Under the pieces are notes generated by a model. The model was not told the origin of the DNA. It saw only the letters and a program-made list of their open reading frames with translations, and ran no database searches. From assembly GCA_900019385.1 (NCBI GenBank), contig FIZJ01000011.1, positions 130,006 through 194,005 on the forward strand: 64,000 bases of DNA, in the 5' to 3' direction. Made by a program: the position numbers and the translations under genes. The stretch is from an uncultured Clostridia bacterium (GTDB lineage Bacteria; Bacillota; Limnochordia; Darwinibacteriales; DTU012). Shown here piece by piece: positions 26,164 through 37,176 of this stretch. How positions within the stretch are numbered: the first letter of the stretch is position 1; the number at the start of each line of letters is the position of its first letter.

Positions 26164-26427
26164 GTGTTAGAATGGTTGTCAAGGTTGTTTGGTAGCGCGG
26201 AACACAGTAAGGACAAGGCTAAAGAACGGCTGCGCCTGGTTTTGGTTCAAGATCGGGCGACACTCGCCCCCGGTCTGCTGGATGCCTTGAAGGAAGAAAT
26301 GATCAATGTGCTGTCCAAATACATGGAAATCGATGTGCAAGGCCTTGAGGTAAACTTGGAGAGCAGCGACGATCAGGTGGCGCTGGTGGCCAACATCCCT
26401 GTGCGAAACGTGAAGCGGAAAGTATAA
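26164..26427 (+). CDS. minE: Cell division topological specificity factor MinE
   Basis: SAEHSKDKAKERLRLVLVQDRATLAPGLLDALKEEMINVLSKYMEID. Confidence 0.92.
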   Translation: MLEWLSRLFGSAEHSKDKAKERLRLVLVQDRATLAPGLLDALKEEMINVLSKYMEIDVQGLEVNLESSDDQVALVANIPVRNVKRKV

Positions 26428-26492
26428 CTTTTCCCGTTCTGAATCGCTCCCGCGGCTAATATATTTTTACAAAAGCCGAGGGAGGTGAAGCA

Positions 26493-26735
26493 ATGGCCGC
26501 CCGTTCGCCCAACGGCATGATCACAGCGGTCCTGCTCTTTGTGATCATTGGCCTGATCTCTGAAAGCCAGCTTCCATTCGGAGCAGAAGTCGCCAGGTAT
26601 TTGGAGTTTGTTTTGACCACCGATTTTGATCTGCACTTTGCCACCAAACCTATAGAGCAGCTGCGGCAGGCCTTTGCAGATTTTGACCTTGCGGTTCTGA
26701 CGCAGGCGCTGCCCCGTGTGCCAACGGGTTGGTGA
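26493..26735 (+). CDS. Small membrane protein in the SpoIVFA position; possible truncated SpoIVFA-like protein
   Basis: GGGAGGTGAAGCA SD; N-terminal TM; 80 aa; sits between minE and spoIVFB, 4 bp before spoIVFB ATG. Confidence 0.65.
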   Translation: MAARSPNGMITAVLLFVIIGLISESQLPFGAEVARYLEFVLTTDFDLHFATKPIEQLRQAFADFDLAVLTQALPRVPTGW

Positions 26736-26739
26736 GCCT

Positions 26740-27639
26740 ATGAAAGTCGGCTCGTTTTGGGGGATTGTATTCAAAGTCAATCCCTTTTTTTTGATGCTGC
26801 TTGTGCCGGCCGCGATCAGCGGACAGCTGCTGCCGGCGCTGACGCTTTTCATGATTGTCCTATTCCATGAACTGGCTCATACTGCCGCCGCAGCCGCCTG
26901 TGGGCTGCGGGTTGTTGAGGTGGAACTGCTTCCCTTTGGTGGTGTCGCCCGCATGGACAACCTGCTCGAGTTCAACCCCAGGGTGGAACTGCTGGTAGCC
27001 CTGGCGGGGCCCGCTAGCAATCTTCTCCTGTTGGCCGCGCTCTGGATCGGCCGGGCGCACAGCTTGCTCGATCCCGACTGGTTTTTGTTCTTGGCCAGGG
27101 CAAACGTGCTGATGGCCGCCTTTAACCTTCTGCCGGGGCTGCCCCTGGACGGAGGGCGCGTTTTGCGGAGCCGCTTGATCTACTGCTGCGGTTTGCAGGA
27201 AGCCACGGTAAAGTCTGCCAGGATGGGCCAGTTTTTGGGCATTGGGCTGGTGGTGTTGGGCCTGGCCGGCGGCTTGGCCTCCCGGAACGCCGGCGGTGTT
27301 TTCCCAGCGGCAGTTGGAGTTTTCCTTTACTTTGAGGCAAGAAGGGAAGCTGCTCAGGCTAAGTTTGTGTTCCTGCGCTTTTTAACCCAAAAGCAGCTGC
27401 AGCTAAAGCTGAGAAAGGTGATTCCCGCCAAAGGGCTGGTCGCCACCGGCGAAACCACTTTGGGAGAAGTCCTGCGCCATATCACGCCTGCATACTGTCA
27501 CATGGTGTGGGTGGTCGATTCCCAGGGCAGGCCGGTTGGAGTCCTGTCTGAGCTGGAATTGATCGAGGGCTTGCTGGAACAAGGGATTCATGGTAAACTT
27601 ATAAAATTGATTAAGCGACGTTTTTGGCCGCCGGAATGA
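26740..27639 (+). CDS. spoIVFB: SpoIVFB-like site-2 protease (M50) with C-terminal CBS-like region
   Basis: FHELAHTAAAAACGLRV (HExxH), NLLPGLPLDGGRVLRS. Confidence 0.88.
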   Translation: MKVGSFWGIVFKVNPFFLMLLVPAAISGQLLPALTLFMIVLFHELAHTAAAAACGLRVVEVELLPFGGVARMDNLLEFNPRVELLVALAGPASNLLLLAALWIGRAHSLLDPDWFLFLARANVLMAAFNLLPGLPLDGGRVLRSRLIYCCGLQEATVKSARMGQFLGIGLVVLGLAGGLASRNAGGVFPAAVGVFLYFEARREAAQAKFVFLRFLTQKQLQLKLRKVIPAKGLVATGETTLGEVLRHITPAYCHMVWVVDSQGRPVGVLSELELIEGLLEQGIHGKLIKLIKRRFWPPE

Positions 27640-27664
27640 GCGGCGGTTGTGAGAGGTGTCAAAA

Positions 27665-29524
27665 ATGAAACAAGAATTGCTGAGGATTCTGCCGGAAGTG
27701 TCCAAACCGGCTCGCTATACAAACCAAGAACTGCATGCAGTCCACAAGGACTGGGAGCGGACAGCGGTGCGCATGGCCCTGGCTTTTCCCGATACTTATG
27801 AGATCGGGATGGGCAACCTGGGCTTCAAGATACTGTATCATATCATCAATCAGCGCCCGGACGCACTGGCGGAACGGGTGTACATGCCCTGGGTGGATAT
27901 GCAGCAGAAGATGAAGGAACAGGACCTGCCCCTGACCGCTTTGGAATCAGGGAAGCCTCTGGCTGATTTTGATATTGTCGGCTTTACCCTCCAGTATGAG
28001 CTCAGCTTCAGCAACATCGTCAAAATGCTCGATCTGGCCGGGATTCCACGCTTAAGCGCGGAAAGAGGGAGCAGCGACCCTCTGGTGATCGCCGGGGGCC
28101 CCTGCGCCTACAACCCGGAACCGCTGGCTGATTTCCTTGATTGTGTCGTCTTGGGCGACGGGGAAGAGGTCATCAATGAGCTTTTGGATCTGGTCAAGCA
28201 CTGCAAGGAGCAGGGCATTGGTCGGCAGGCGGCGCTTTTGAAGCTGGCGCAGATTCCAGGGGTCTATGTGCCCCGGTTTTATGAAATAAAGTATACAGAT
28301 CAGGGAACGATCAAAACGATCTTGAAGACCGAGGACTCAGCGCCGGATCGGATTCAAAAGCGCGTCGTCGCTGATTTGGATCAAGCGCCGTTCCCCGACA
28401 CGATGGTTGTGCCTTATCTGCAGACGGTGCACGACCGGGTGATGGTGGAAGTGATGCGCGGCTGCACTCGGGGCTGCCGGTTTTGCCAGGCCGGCATGAT
28501 ATACCGGCCGGTGCGGGAACGCAGTGTGGAGACTGTGAAAAAACAGGCGCTTGAACTCTTGGACAAAACCGGGTATGAGCAGGTATCCCTCACTTCATTG
28601 TCCACCGGCGACTACAGCAAAGTGGAGCGCCTGGTGACGGAACTGGCGGCCGAATGCCGCATGCGGGGCGTTTCCGTATCCCTGCCATCCCTCAGAGTCG
28701 ATTCCTTTTCCGTGAAGCTGGCTGAGGAAATCGAGAAGTTCAAAAAGACAGGGCTTACATTTGCCCCGGAGGCTGGCACTCAGCGCTTGCGGGATGTGAT
28801 CAACAAAAACGTTCGGGAAGAGGACCTCTACGAGGCGGTGGAGGCGGCTTTCTCCTCCGGCTGGCACCTGATCAAGCTGTATTTCATGATCGGGCTGCCC
28901 ACTGAGACTTACGAGGATTTGGACGGGATAGCCGCTTTGGCCAGAAATGTGCTGGAGATCGGCAGGCGCTCTATGCCCACAAGCGGAAAGCGGCCGACGG
29001 TCAACATCAGCGTCGCTTCGTTTGTGCCCAAACCAGGCACTCCCTTCCAATGGGAAGCGTTCAACGATCAAGAAGTCCTCTTGGCCAAGTTCAGCTATCT
29101 GCGGAAGCGTTTGAAACACCCAGGGATTAAATTCAACACCCACGACGTGCGCACCAGTTACCTGGAAGCCGTGTTCTCCCGCGGGGATCGCCGGCTGGGC
29201 AGAGTGCTGGCCCGGGCTGTGGATTTGGGATGTCAGTTTGACGGGTGGAACGAGCACTTCCGCTATGACCTCTGGATGCAGGCATTTCGAGATGCGTGTG
29301 TCGACAGTGAATTCTACGCCTACCGCAGGCGCGGGGCGGATGAGATCCTGCCGTGGGAACATCTCTTAAGCGGTGTCAGCAAGAAGTTCCTCTGGCTGGA
29401 GCGGGAACGGGCCTATCAGGGCATCACTACCGACGACTGCCGCTTCAGTGGGTGCACCGGCTGCCGCGTGTGCCAGGATCTGGGCGTTGCCAACAGGCTG
29501 CAGGGCGGTGAACAGATTGAGTAA
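27665..29524 (+). CDS. TIGR03960-type B12-binding radical SAM protein
   Basis: MRGCTRGCRFCQAGMIYRPVRERS radical SAM Cys motif. Confidence 0.92.
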   Translation: MKQELLRILPEVSKPARYTNQELHAVHKDWERTAVRMALAFPDTYEIGMGNLGFKILYHIINQRPDALAERVYMPWVDMQQKMKEQDLPLTALESGKPLADFDIVGFTLQYELSFSNIVKMLDLAGIPRLSAERGSSDPLVIAGGPCAYNPEPLADFLDCVVLGDGEEVINELLDLVKHCKEQGIGRQAALLKLAQIPGVYVPRFYEIKYTDQGTIKTILKTEDSAPDRIQKRVVADLDQAPFPDTMVVPYLQTVHDRVMVEVMRGCTRGCRFCQAGMIYRPVRERSVETVKKQALELLDKTGYEQVSLTSLSTGDYSKVERLVTELAAECRMRGVSVSLPSLRVDSFSVKLAEEIEKFKKTGLTFAPEAGTQRLRDVINKNVREEDLYEAVEAAFSSGWHLIKLYFMIGLPTETYEDLDGIAALARNVLEIGRRSMPTSGKRPTVNISVASFVPKPGTPFQWEAFNDQEVLLAKFSYLRKRLKHPGIKFNTHDVRTSYLEAVFSRGDRRLGRVLARAVDLGCQFDGWNEHFRYDLWMQAFRDACVDSEFYAYRRRGADEILPWEHLLSGVSKKFLWLERERAYQGITTDDCRFSGCTGCRVCQDLGVANRLQGGEQIE

Positions 29525-30182
29525 AAATGTGCGCTTGCGTTTCAGTGTTGGTGAACCGGGAAGATTCATCTCGCATCTAGACGTGCTCCGCCTGATGAGC
29601 AGAGCGGTGCGCCGGGCAGGGCTTCCCATCGCCTATTCCCAGGGTTTCAGCCCCACACCTAGACTGGCCTTCGCTTCGTCGCTGCCGGTCGGTGTGACCA
29701 GCGCGGCGGAGTATGTCGATCTACAATTGAACACTCCCGTGGAATGGGAACAGGTGAAAAACCGGTTGAACGATGTTTTGCCCGACGGGTTCCGGATCCT
29801 GGCCGGTGCTGCCCTGCCTGAAAAGTATCCACCCCTGATGTCTTTGATCACCACCGCCCGGTATCAGATCAAAGTACTGGGGGAGGCGCCTGATCTGGAA
29901 AAAAAGACTGCCGATCTCACAGCCAGCGGGCAGATTTTGGCATCGGTCAAGCGAAAAAATAAAGAAGAGCAGGTGGACGTTCGCGGCTTGATTGATTCCT
30001 TGGCTTATGATCCGCTGCAGCGCCTCATTGAGCTGCAGTGCGCCAGCGGCGTGCAGGCAAACCTTAGGCCAATGGATCTCCTGCCCCTGTTGGGGCTGGA
30101 ACTTCGAGATGTTTTGATCCACAGGACGGATCTGCTGATCAAGGCCGGCGCCGGCAGACTACTGACGCCGTTCGATGTTTAA
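29517..30182 (+). CDS. TIGR03936/DUF2344 family protein
   Basis: RLRFSVGEPGRFISHLDVLRLMSRAVRRAGLPIAYSQGFSPTPRLAFASSLPVG; overlaps radical SAM gene. Confidence 0.9.
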   Translation: MSKNVRLRFSVGEPGRFISHLDVLRLMSRAVRRAGLPIAYSQGFSPTPRLAFASSLPVGVTSAAEYVDLQLNTPVEWEQVKNRLNDVLPDGFRILAGAALPEKYPPLMSLITTARYQIKVLGEAPDLEKKTADLTASGQILASVKRKNKEEQVDVRGLIDSLAYDPLQRLIELQCASGVQANLRPMDLLPLLGLELRDVLIHRTDLLIKAGAGRLLTPFDV

Positions 30183-30197
30183 AGGGGAAAAGAACCT

Positions 30198-31634
30198 ATG
30201 TTGAGGAAGGTTGTCATATCTTCGTTTTTGAATCAAGTGCTGGTTGGTATTGTCGAAAACGGCCGACTGGCGGAGTTTTTCATGGAAAGGGACGAGACCA
30301 GCCGAATTGTGGGCAATATTTACAAGGGCAAAGTTGAAAATGTCCTGCCGGGGATGGCGGCGGCGTTTGTGGATCTGGGGCTGGAGCGGAACGGATTCTT
30401 GTATGTCGCCGATCTGCCGGGAGAAAGGGATCGGCCCATCAATGAACTGGTGAAAAAAGGGCAGGAGATCCTGGTGCAGGTGGCAAAAGAACCGGAAGGC
30501 TCGAAAGGCCCCAGGGTCGAGGCGAACATTTCACTGCCGGGCCGGTTTATGGTCCTGATGCCCCAAGAGGACACCATCGGTGTTTCCCGCCAGATCCCCG
30601 ATCCCCAGGAGCGGAGCCGGCTGCGGGAACTGGCCGGGCAGCTCAAGCCGGAGGGAATGGGTTTGATCGTGAGAACGGCAGCCTGCGGCCGTTCCGCGAA
30701 AGAATTGGAAGAAGAGCGGAACAAGCTTGTGAAATTGTGGCGGCAGATCGAGAAACAAGGCCGCAAGCGCTCGGCACCGGCCCTGCTCTACCGCGATCAC
30801 GATCTGATCTACCGCATCATGCGGGACGTTGTCACCGACGATACTCAGGCAATTATCGTCGATCAGCCCTGGATCTATGACCGGATCATCGATATCCGCT
30901 CCAAACTGCATATTTCGCCGTCGATCAAAGTGGATCTGTACCAAGGCGAGGTGGCTTTGTTCGATCAGCTGGGCCTGTCCCGGGATTTGGAGAAAGCTAC
31001 GCACAAACGGGTTTGGCTGAACAGCGGCGGCTATTTGATCATTGATCAGACAGAAGCCCTGGTCAGCATTGACGTCAACACCGGCAGATACACCGGCAGC
31101 AAAAACTTGGCGGAAACGGTGCTGCGCACAAACCTGGAAGCGGCCCATGAGATTGCCAAGCAGCTCAGGCTGCGGAACATCGGCGGAATTGTGATTATCG
31201 ATTTCATAGACATGGAGAGCGCTCGTGACCGCCAGCTGGTCCTGGACGCCCTCACCAAAGCGTTGGCTGCCGATAAAACCAAGAGCCATGTCTTGGGCTT
31301 TACCCAGTTGGGTTTGGTGGAAATGACCAGAAAGAAAGCTAAGACCAGGCTGAGCCATTTACTGGAAACACCCTGCCCCCAGTGCGGCGGCGCCGGAAGT
31401 GTTCTGTCCTGCGACACAATCGCCATCAACACTGCCCAGAAGATTTACTCCACGGCCAGGGAGCCCGGTGTGAAATCGGTTCATGTGTCCTGCCATCCTT
31501 TGGTGGCTGCGGTTTTGATCGGCAAGAACCGCGAGAATCTCAGGTTGATGCGGAAACAGACGGGGAAAAAGATCACCATAACCGGCTGCGAGGAGTTTGA
31601 GCTGGATTATGTTGAAATCAGCTGTCAGCGTTGA
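30198..31634 (+). CDS. rng: Ribonuclease E/G family
   Basis: S1-like N-term (GNIYKGKVENVLPGMAAAFVDLGLERNGFL), IDVNTGRYTG, CPQCGGAG Zn-link. Confidence 0.95.
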   Translation: MLRKVVISSFLNQVLVGIVENGRLAEFFMERDETSRIVGNIYKGKVENVLPGMAAAFVDLGLERNGFLYVADLPGERDRPINELVKKGQEILVQVAKEPEGSKGPRVEANISLPGRFMVLMPQEDTIGVSRQIPDPQERSRLRELAGQLKPEGMGLIVRTAACGRSAKELEEERNKLVKLWRQIEKQGRKRSAPALLYRDHDLIYRIMRDVVTDDTQAIIVDQPWIYDRIIDIRSKLHISPSIKVDLYQGEVALFDQLGLSRDLEKATHKRVWLNSGGYLIIDQTEALVSIDVNTGRYTGSKNLAETVLRTNLEAAHEIAKQLRLRNIGGIVIIDFIDMESARDRQLVLDALTKALAADKTKSHVLGFTQLGLVEMTRKKAKTRLSHLLETPCPQCGGAGSVLSCDTIAINTAQKIYSTAREPGVKSVHVSCHPLVAAVLIGKNRENLRLMRKQTGKKITITGCEEFELDYVEISCQR

Positions 31635-31639
31635 CAAGT

Positions 31640-31755
31640 GCACTTTTGGGTGCTAAAATGAATAAGCGGGTTTGCATCCGTTGTGAAACCGCGCGGCACA
31701 GGCTTTTCTAAACACGGTTGTGTGCCTGGAGCCGGCGAGTCCGAGCAAGGAGGTG
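31640..31755 (+). ncRNA. Candidate ribosomal protein L21 leader
   Basis: Structured spacer upstream of rplU including GGCACA...TGTGCC hairpin (31695-31726); assigned by position and hairpin only. Confidence 0.4.
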
Positions 31756-31760
31756 GAGCA

Positions 31761-32072
31761 ATGTACGCCGTTATTGAAACAGGCGGGAAGCAGTACAAAG
31801 TCGCGGAAGGCGATGCGATTTACGTTGAGAAGTTAGACGCGCCCGTCGGAGAACAGGTAGTGCTGGATCGAGTGCTTCTGGTGAGCAAGGATGGTGACGT
31901 GGTGGTAGGCACACCGACTGTGGCCGACGCCAAAGTCACAGCCAAGGTAGAGGATCACGGCAAGGGCGAGAAGATCATTGTCCTTAAGTACAAGCCCAAA
32001 AAGAACTACCGCAAGAAAACCGGCCACCGCCAGCCCTTTACCAAGCTGGTTATCGAAAAGATTGAGGCTTAA
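31761..32072 (+). CDS. rplU: 50S ribosomal protein L21
   Basis: [36 protein letters not shown]. Confidence 0.97.
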   Translation: MYAVIETGGKQYKVAEGDAIYVEKLDAPVGEQVVLDRVLLVSKDGDVVVGTPTVADAKVTAKVEDHGKGEKIIVLKYKPKKNYRKKTGHRQPFTKLVIEKIEA

Positions 32073-32404
32073 TGACTAGAATCAGGATTATCAAGGCTGG
32101 AGAAGATATCGTTGGTTTTGCTGCCGCAGGCCACACAGGCTATGCCCCGCACGGCGAAGATATTGTCTGCGCAGCGGTGTCGGCCCTCACCCAGACAGCG
32201 GTGATCGGGCTCCGCGAAGTGCTGGGCGTGGCAGCGGACGTGGAGATTAAAGACGGATTTTTACAATGCTTTTTACCGCAGGAACTACCGGAACCGCTGA
32301 GGCGGCAGAGCCAGTTGATCCTGCAGGTGATGTGTGCAGGCTTGAGAGCGGTGTTCCAGGAATACGGAGCTAAGTACCTGGAAATTGAGGAGGTGGAACC
32401 ATGA
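32072..32404 (+). CDS. prp: Ribosomal-processing cysteine protease Prp
   Basis: [23 protein letters not shown] His/Cys catalytic motif; between rplU and rpmA. Confidence 0.94.
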   Translation: MTRIRIIKAGEDIVGFAAAGHTGYAPHGEDIVCAAVSALTQTAVIGLREVLGVAADVEIKDGFLQCFLPQELPEPLRRQSQLILQVMCAGLRAVFQEYGAKYLEIEEVEP

Positions 32405-32694
32405 GAATCAATCTGCAGCTGTTTGCCCAGAAGAAAGGCGCGGGCAGCACCAAAAACGGCCGTGATTCGATTGCCAAGCGGCTGGGTGTCAAGAGTCACG
32501 ATGGACAATATGTCAGTGCCGGCAGTATCATTGTCAGGCAGCGCGGCACCAAGATCAGGCCGGGCCTGAATGTGGGCATTGGCAAGGACGATACACTGTT
32601 CGCCAAGATAGACGGGTACGTTTCTTTTGAACGGAGCGGCAAATTCCACAAGCGGGTAAGTGTCCGGCCGGAAAAGGAAACCGTTACAGCGTGA
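32401..32694 (+). CDS. rpmA: 50S ribosomal protein L27 with Prp-cleaved N-terminal extension
   Basis: [23 protein letters not shown]. Confidence 0.97.
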   Translation: MRINLQLFAQKKGAGSTKNGRDSIAKRLGVKSHDGQYVSAGSIIVRQRGTKIRPGLNVGIGKDDTLFAKIDGYVSFERSGKFHKRVSVRPEKETVTA

Positions 32695-32704
32695 GCGAAA
32701 GGCC

Positions 32705-32739
32705 AAACCCTTTTGTACAGAAGTGCAAGAGGGTTTTTT
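32705..32739 (+). terminator. Rho-independent terminator
   Basis: AACCCTTTTG-tacagaagtg-CAAGAGGGTTTTTT. Confidence 0.8.
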
Positions 32740-32798
32740 CATGATTTGCCGGAAAACCTATGTGTTGACGGCATATTTGGGGAACGACGGAGTGATGA

Positions 32799-34094
<1,296 letters not shown>

Positions 34095-34132
34095 GGTGTG
34101 ACAGGTCACCGTCCCCTGTCACACCCCGTCAC
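34095..34132. repeat. Short inverted-repeat element, copy 1
   Basis: GGTGTGACAG-gtcaccgtccc-CTGTCACACC (10-bp perfect stem) followed by CCGTCAC; shares 25 bp with copy 2. Confidence 0.85.
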
Positions 34133-34133
34133 A

Positions 34134-35498
34134 TCACACATCAATGATGTCTGCTTTCGTAAGACGGGGCACTACTGCTGTTAAGTCTGGAGCTGCCGCC
34201 AGGCAGCCGTATTTTCGCACAATAGGCTTGATGGCGGTGAGGAATGGGGCGTCTCTGCCAGCTGTGTTGATGATCAGTCGTCCGTTGTAGATGCGGGCGG
34301 CTTTTTCAATTACTTCCGGATTGGAACTGCTGATCATCAGGGGGAGTTTGACGATACCCTGTATCGCTTTGACAACGTCGACCACAGCCGCTTTCTCATC
34401 GATTCCAGGCACGGCCACATTCACATCCAGGATGGCAGCGCCATCGTCTTGCTGGTCGAGGGCTTCCTGGATCAGGCAATCGAGATCGCCACGGCACAGG
34501 GCGTCCGCCAACTGCTGGTCGGTTCCAGGATGGATCCGGCCGCAAAGGAGTGTGGCCTCGTCCTCGAAAGTGACGGTTGTTCTGCCGGAGCTTGCCATCT
34601 GCAGCCGGGGAACTGTGATCGACACCGATTTGGTACCGGCCAGTGCATGCTTCAATGCTTCGATGTGGGCTGGGGTAGTGCCGCAGCAGCCGCCCAAAAT
34701 CCGCGCTCCCTTGGCGGCCATGCCGCACCCATAGGCGGCGAATTCAGCGGGCATAACGGGAAAAACCGTTTCGTTCCCAAGCAATTGGGGTAAACCTGCA
34801 TTAGGCTGGACCATGATCGGGACTTGAGCGTACCTGAGCATGGCTTCCATCAGCGGCGCAACCTCTTCAGGGCCCAGAGAACAGTTGATCCCCAAAGCAT
34901 CGACGCCGAGGCTCTGCAGCACATTGACCACAGTCATGGGATCGGCGCCGGTTAGGGTGCGGCCGTTCGCTTGGAAGGTCATGGTGCAGAACACGGGCAG
35001 ATCCGTGTTTTCCCGGGCGGCGAGGACAGCGGCCTTCGCCTCGTAAAGATCAGACATCGTTTCAACCAGGACCAGATCGGCACCGGCAGCGGCGCCGGCG
35101 CGGATCTGTTCCGCAAATGCTTCATACGCCGTCTCAAAGCTCAGCGTCCCGTATGGCTCCATCAGCTGCCCCAGCGGGCCCACATCCAGGGCCACCAGCC
35201 GATCCGCCGCCGCCTTCCGGGCGATCTCCACCGCCGCTTTGATCACAGCGGCCAAGTCCAGCCCTGATCCGGCCAGTTTGAAGCGGTTGGCGCTGAAAGT
35301 GTTGGTGGTGACAGCCTGAGCTCCAGCCTCGACATATGCCCGGTGGATTCCGGCAATGACTTCAGGCCTTTCCAAGTTGTACTTCTCCGCCAGATCTCCA
35401 CCTTTCAAGCCCAGACCCTGCAGCATTGTCCCCATGGCACCGTCGAAGATCAGGAGCTGTTCGCATAAAAGCCGTTCAAGTTTTCCTCTGCCGTTCAT
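34134..35498 (-). CDS. Homocysteine S-methyltransferase domain plus truncated/degenerate pterin-binding domain (MetH-like)
   Basis: LIFDGAMGTMLQGLGL, VTTNTFSANRFKL, LGGCCGTTPAHI (Zn Cys); C-term resembles start of MetH pterin domain but ends at 454 aa. Confidence 0.85.
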   Translation of the reverse strand: MNGRGKLERLLCEQLLIFDGAMGTMLQGLGLKGGDLAEKYNLERPEVIAGIHRAYVEAGAQAVTTNTFSANRFKLAGSGLDLAAVIKAAVEIARKAAADRLVALDVGPLGQLMEPYGTLSFETAYEAFAEQIRAGAAAGADLVLVETMSDLYEAKAAVLAARENTDLPVFCTMTFQANGRTLTGADPMTVVNVLQSLGVDALGINCSLGPEEVAPLMEAMLRYAQVPIMVQPNAGLPQLLGNETVFPVMPAEFAAYGCGMAAKGARILGGCCGTTPAHIEALKHALAGTKSVSITVPRLQMASSGRTTVTFEDEATLLCGRIHPGTDQQLADALCRGDLDCLIQEALDQQDDGAAILDVNVAVPGIDEKAAVVDVVKAIQGIVKLPLMISSSNPEVIEKAARIYNGRLIINTAGRDAPFLTAIKPIVRKYGCLAAAPDLTAVVPRLTKADIIDV

Positions 35499-35660
35499 AC
35501 TCTCTGCCGTCCTTTCCGCTGCGGCACACTACATGCCGCGGCTGGCCGCGGCCAGCCAATAGGCCTGCCGAATCTCTGCCGCCAGCCTAGATGCTAATAT
35601 AGTACACATTTTATGCCGCAAAAGCAAGGAGAGGGTCCTTCGCCTGAAAGATCAGGAGCC

Positions 35661-35692
35661 GGCAGGAAATTGCCGGTTCTTTCCAGAACAAA
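35661..35692 (+). promoter_or_regulatory. Candidate sigma-H-like promoter upstream of xylA, imperfect
   Basis: GCAGGAAAT-N12-CCAGAAC. Confidence 0.35.
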
Positions 35693-35736
35693 TAGATGAA
35701 ATTATCAAAGAAAAAATCAAAGAAAGGTGGTTGAAT

Positions 35737-37056
35737 ATGAGCGAGGTTTTCAAAGGTATAAATCGGATCCAGTACGAAGGTCCGGAGTCAAAGAATCCAA
35801 TGGCCTATAAACACTATAATCCAGCCGAGATGGTCGGCGATCGGACCATGGCTGACCACCTGCGGTTCGCGGTGGCGTACTGGCACACGTTCACCGGCAA
35901 AGGCGTGGATCCCTTCGGCGCGGCCACCATGTTCCGCCCCTGGGATCAGCCGAGCAATCCGCTGGATCAGGCTAAAGAGCGGATGATCGCGGCCTTTGAG
36001 TTCATGAGCAAGCTCGGTGTCAAGTATTTCTGCTTCCATGACCGGGACATCGCCCCGGAAGGAGCGACCTTAAGGGAAACCAACAAGAATCTTGATGTGA
36101 TTGTCGACCTGGCCAAGCAGCTGATGAAAGATACCGGCATCAAGCTTTTGTGGGGCACCGCCAATCTATTCGGCCATCCCCGCTTTGTCCACGGCGCCGC
36201 CACTTCGTGCAACGCCGATGTGTTCGCCTATGCGGCGGCCCAAGTCAAGAAAGCCCTGGAGATCACCAAAGAGCTCGGGGGAGAAAACTATGTATTCTGG
36301 GGCGGCCGGGAAGGCTATGAGACTTTGCTCAACACCAACATGCAGCTCGAGCTGGACAACTTCGCCCGCTTCCTGCACATGGCGGTGGATTACGCCAAGG
36401 AAATCGGATTTACCGGCCAGTTCCTGATCGAGCCGAAGCCAAAGGAGCCAACCAAGCATCAGTACGATTTTGACGCCGCCACAGTCCACGGGTTCCTTTT
36501 GAAATACGGCTTGGATAAACACTTCAAGCTGAATATCGAAGCTAACCATGCTACTCTGGCCGGCCACACCTTCCAGCATGAACTGCACTATGCACGGATC
36601 AACGGGCTTCTGGGCAGTGTCGACGCCAATCAGGGCGACCTGCTGCTCGGTTGGGATACGGATCAGATGCCGACAGACATCTACACAACCACCCTGGCTA
36701 TGTACGAGATCCTGAAAAACGGCGGCCTTGCGCCCGGCGGGCTGAACTTCGACTGCAAAGTCCGGAGAGGCTCCTTCGAACTCGAGGATCTGTTCATCGG
36801 CCATATTGTCGGTTTTGATGCCTTTGCCTATGGCCTCAAAGTCGCCTACAAACTTCTGCAGTCGGGTGAGCTGGAGCAGTTTGTGGAGGAACGCTATGCC
36901 AGCTACACCAAGGGCATCGGTAAAGAGATAGTGGACGGAACAGCCGACTTCAAGAAATTGGAAGCCTATGCGCTTGATCTGCCTGAAATTACCAATAAGT
37001 CAGGGCGCCAGGAAGTGCTTGAATCAATCATCAACCGTTACATGCTTCAGGGCTGA
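35737..37056 (+). CDS. xylA: Xylose isomerase
   Basis: [77 protein letters not shown]. Confidence 0.97.
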   Translation: MSEVFKGINRIQYEGPESKNPMAYKHYNPAEMVGDRTMADHLRFAVAYWHTFTGKGVDPFGAATMFRPWDQPSNPLDQAKERMIAAFEFMSKLGVKYFCFHDRDIAPEGATLRETNKNLDVIVDLAKQLMKDTGIKLLWGTANLFGHPRFVHGAATSCNADVFAYAAAQVKKALEITKELGGENYVFWGGREGYETLLNTNMQLELDNFARFLHMAVDYAKEIGFTGQFLIEPKPKEPTKHQYDFDAATVHGFLLKYGLDKHFKLNIEANHATLAGHTFQHELHYARINGLLGSVDANQGDLLLGWDTDQMPTDIYTTTLAMYEILKNGGLAPGGLNFDCKVRRGSFELEDLFIGHIVGFDAFAYGLKVAYKLLQSGELEQFVEERYASYTKGIGKEIVDGTADFKKLEAYALDLPEITNKSGRQEVLESIINRYMLQG

Positions 37057-37070
37057 CTAATCTCCATCCT

Positions 37071-37098
37071 GACAGGAACCGGCTAGTCTGTGCAGAAT
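37071..37098 (+). promoter_or_regulatory. Candidate sigma-H-like promoter upstream of nadD
   Basis: ACAGGAACC-N11-GCAGAAT; -10 exact. Confidence 0.45.
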
Positions 37099-37176
37099 AT
37101 ATAACGTAAGGCTTGGAACCCACCGAGCCGGAGCCCTTGGTGGGTTCGGCCTATTAATTTCCAGAACGGAGCGGCC

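Noticed and set aside
37116-37147. GAACCCACC...GGTGGGTTC hairpin upstream of nadD as a riboswitch or T-box
   Set aside because: No T-box motif or known riboswitch core; a simple 9-bp hairpin without a clear T-run, insufficient for a specific call.
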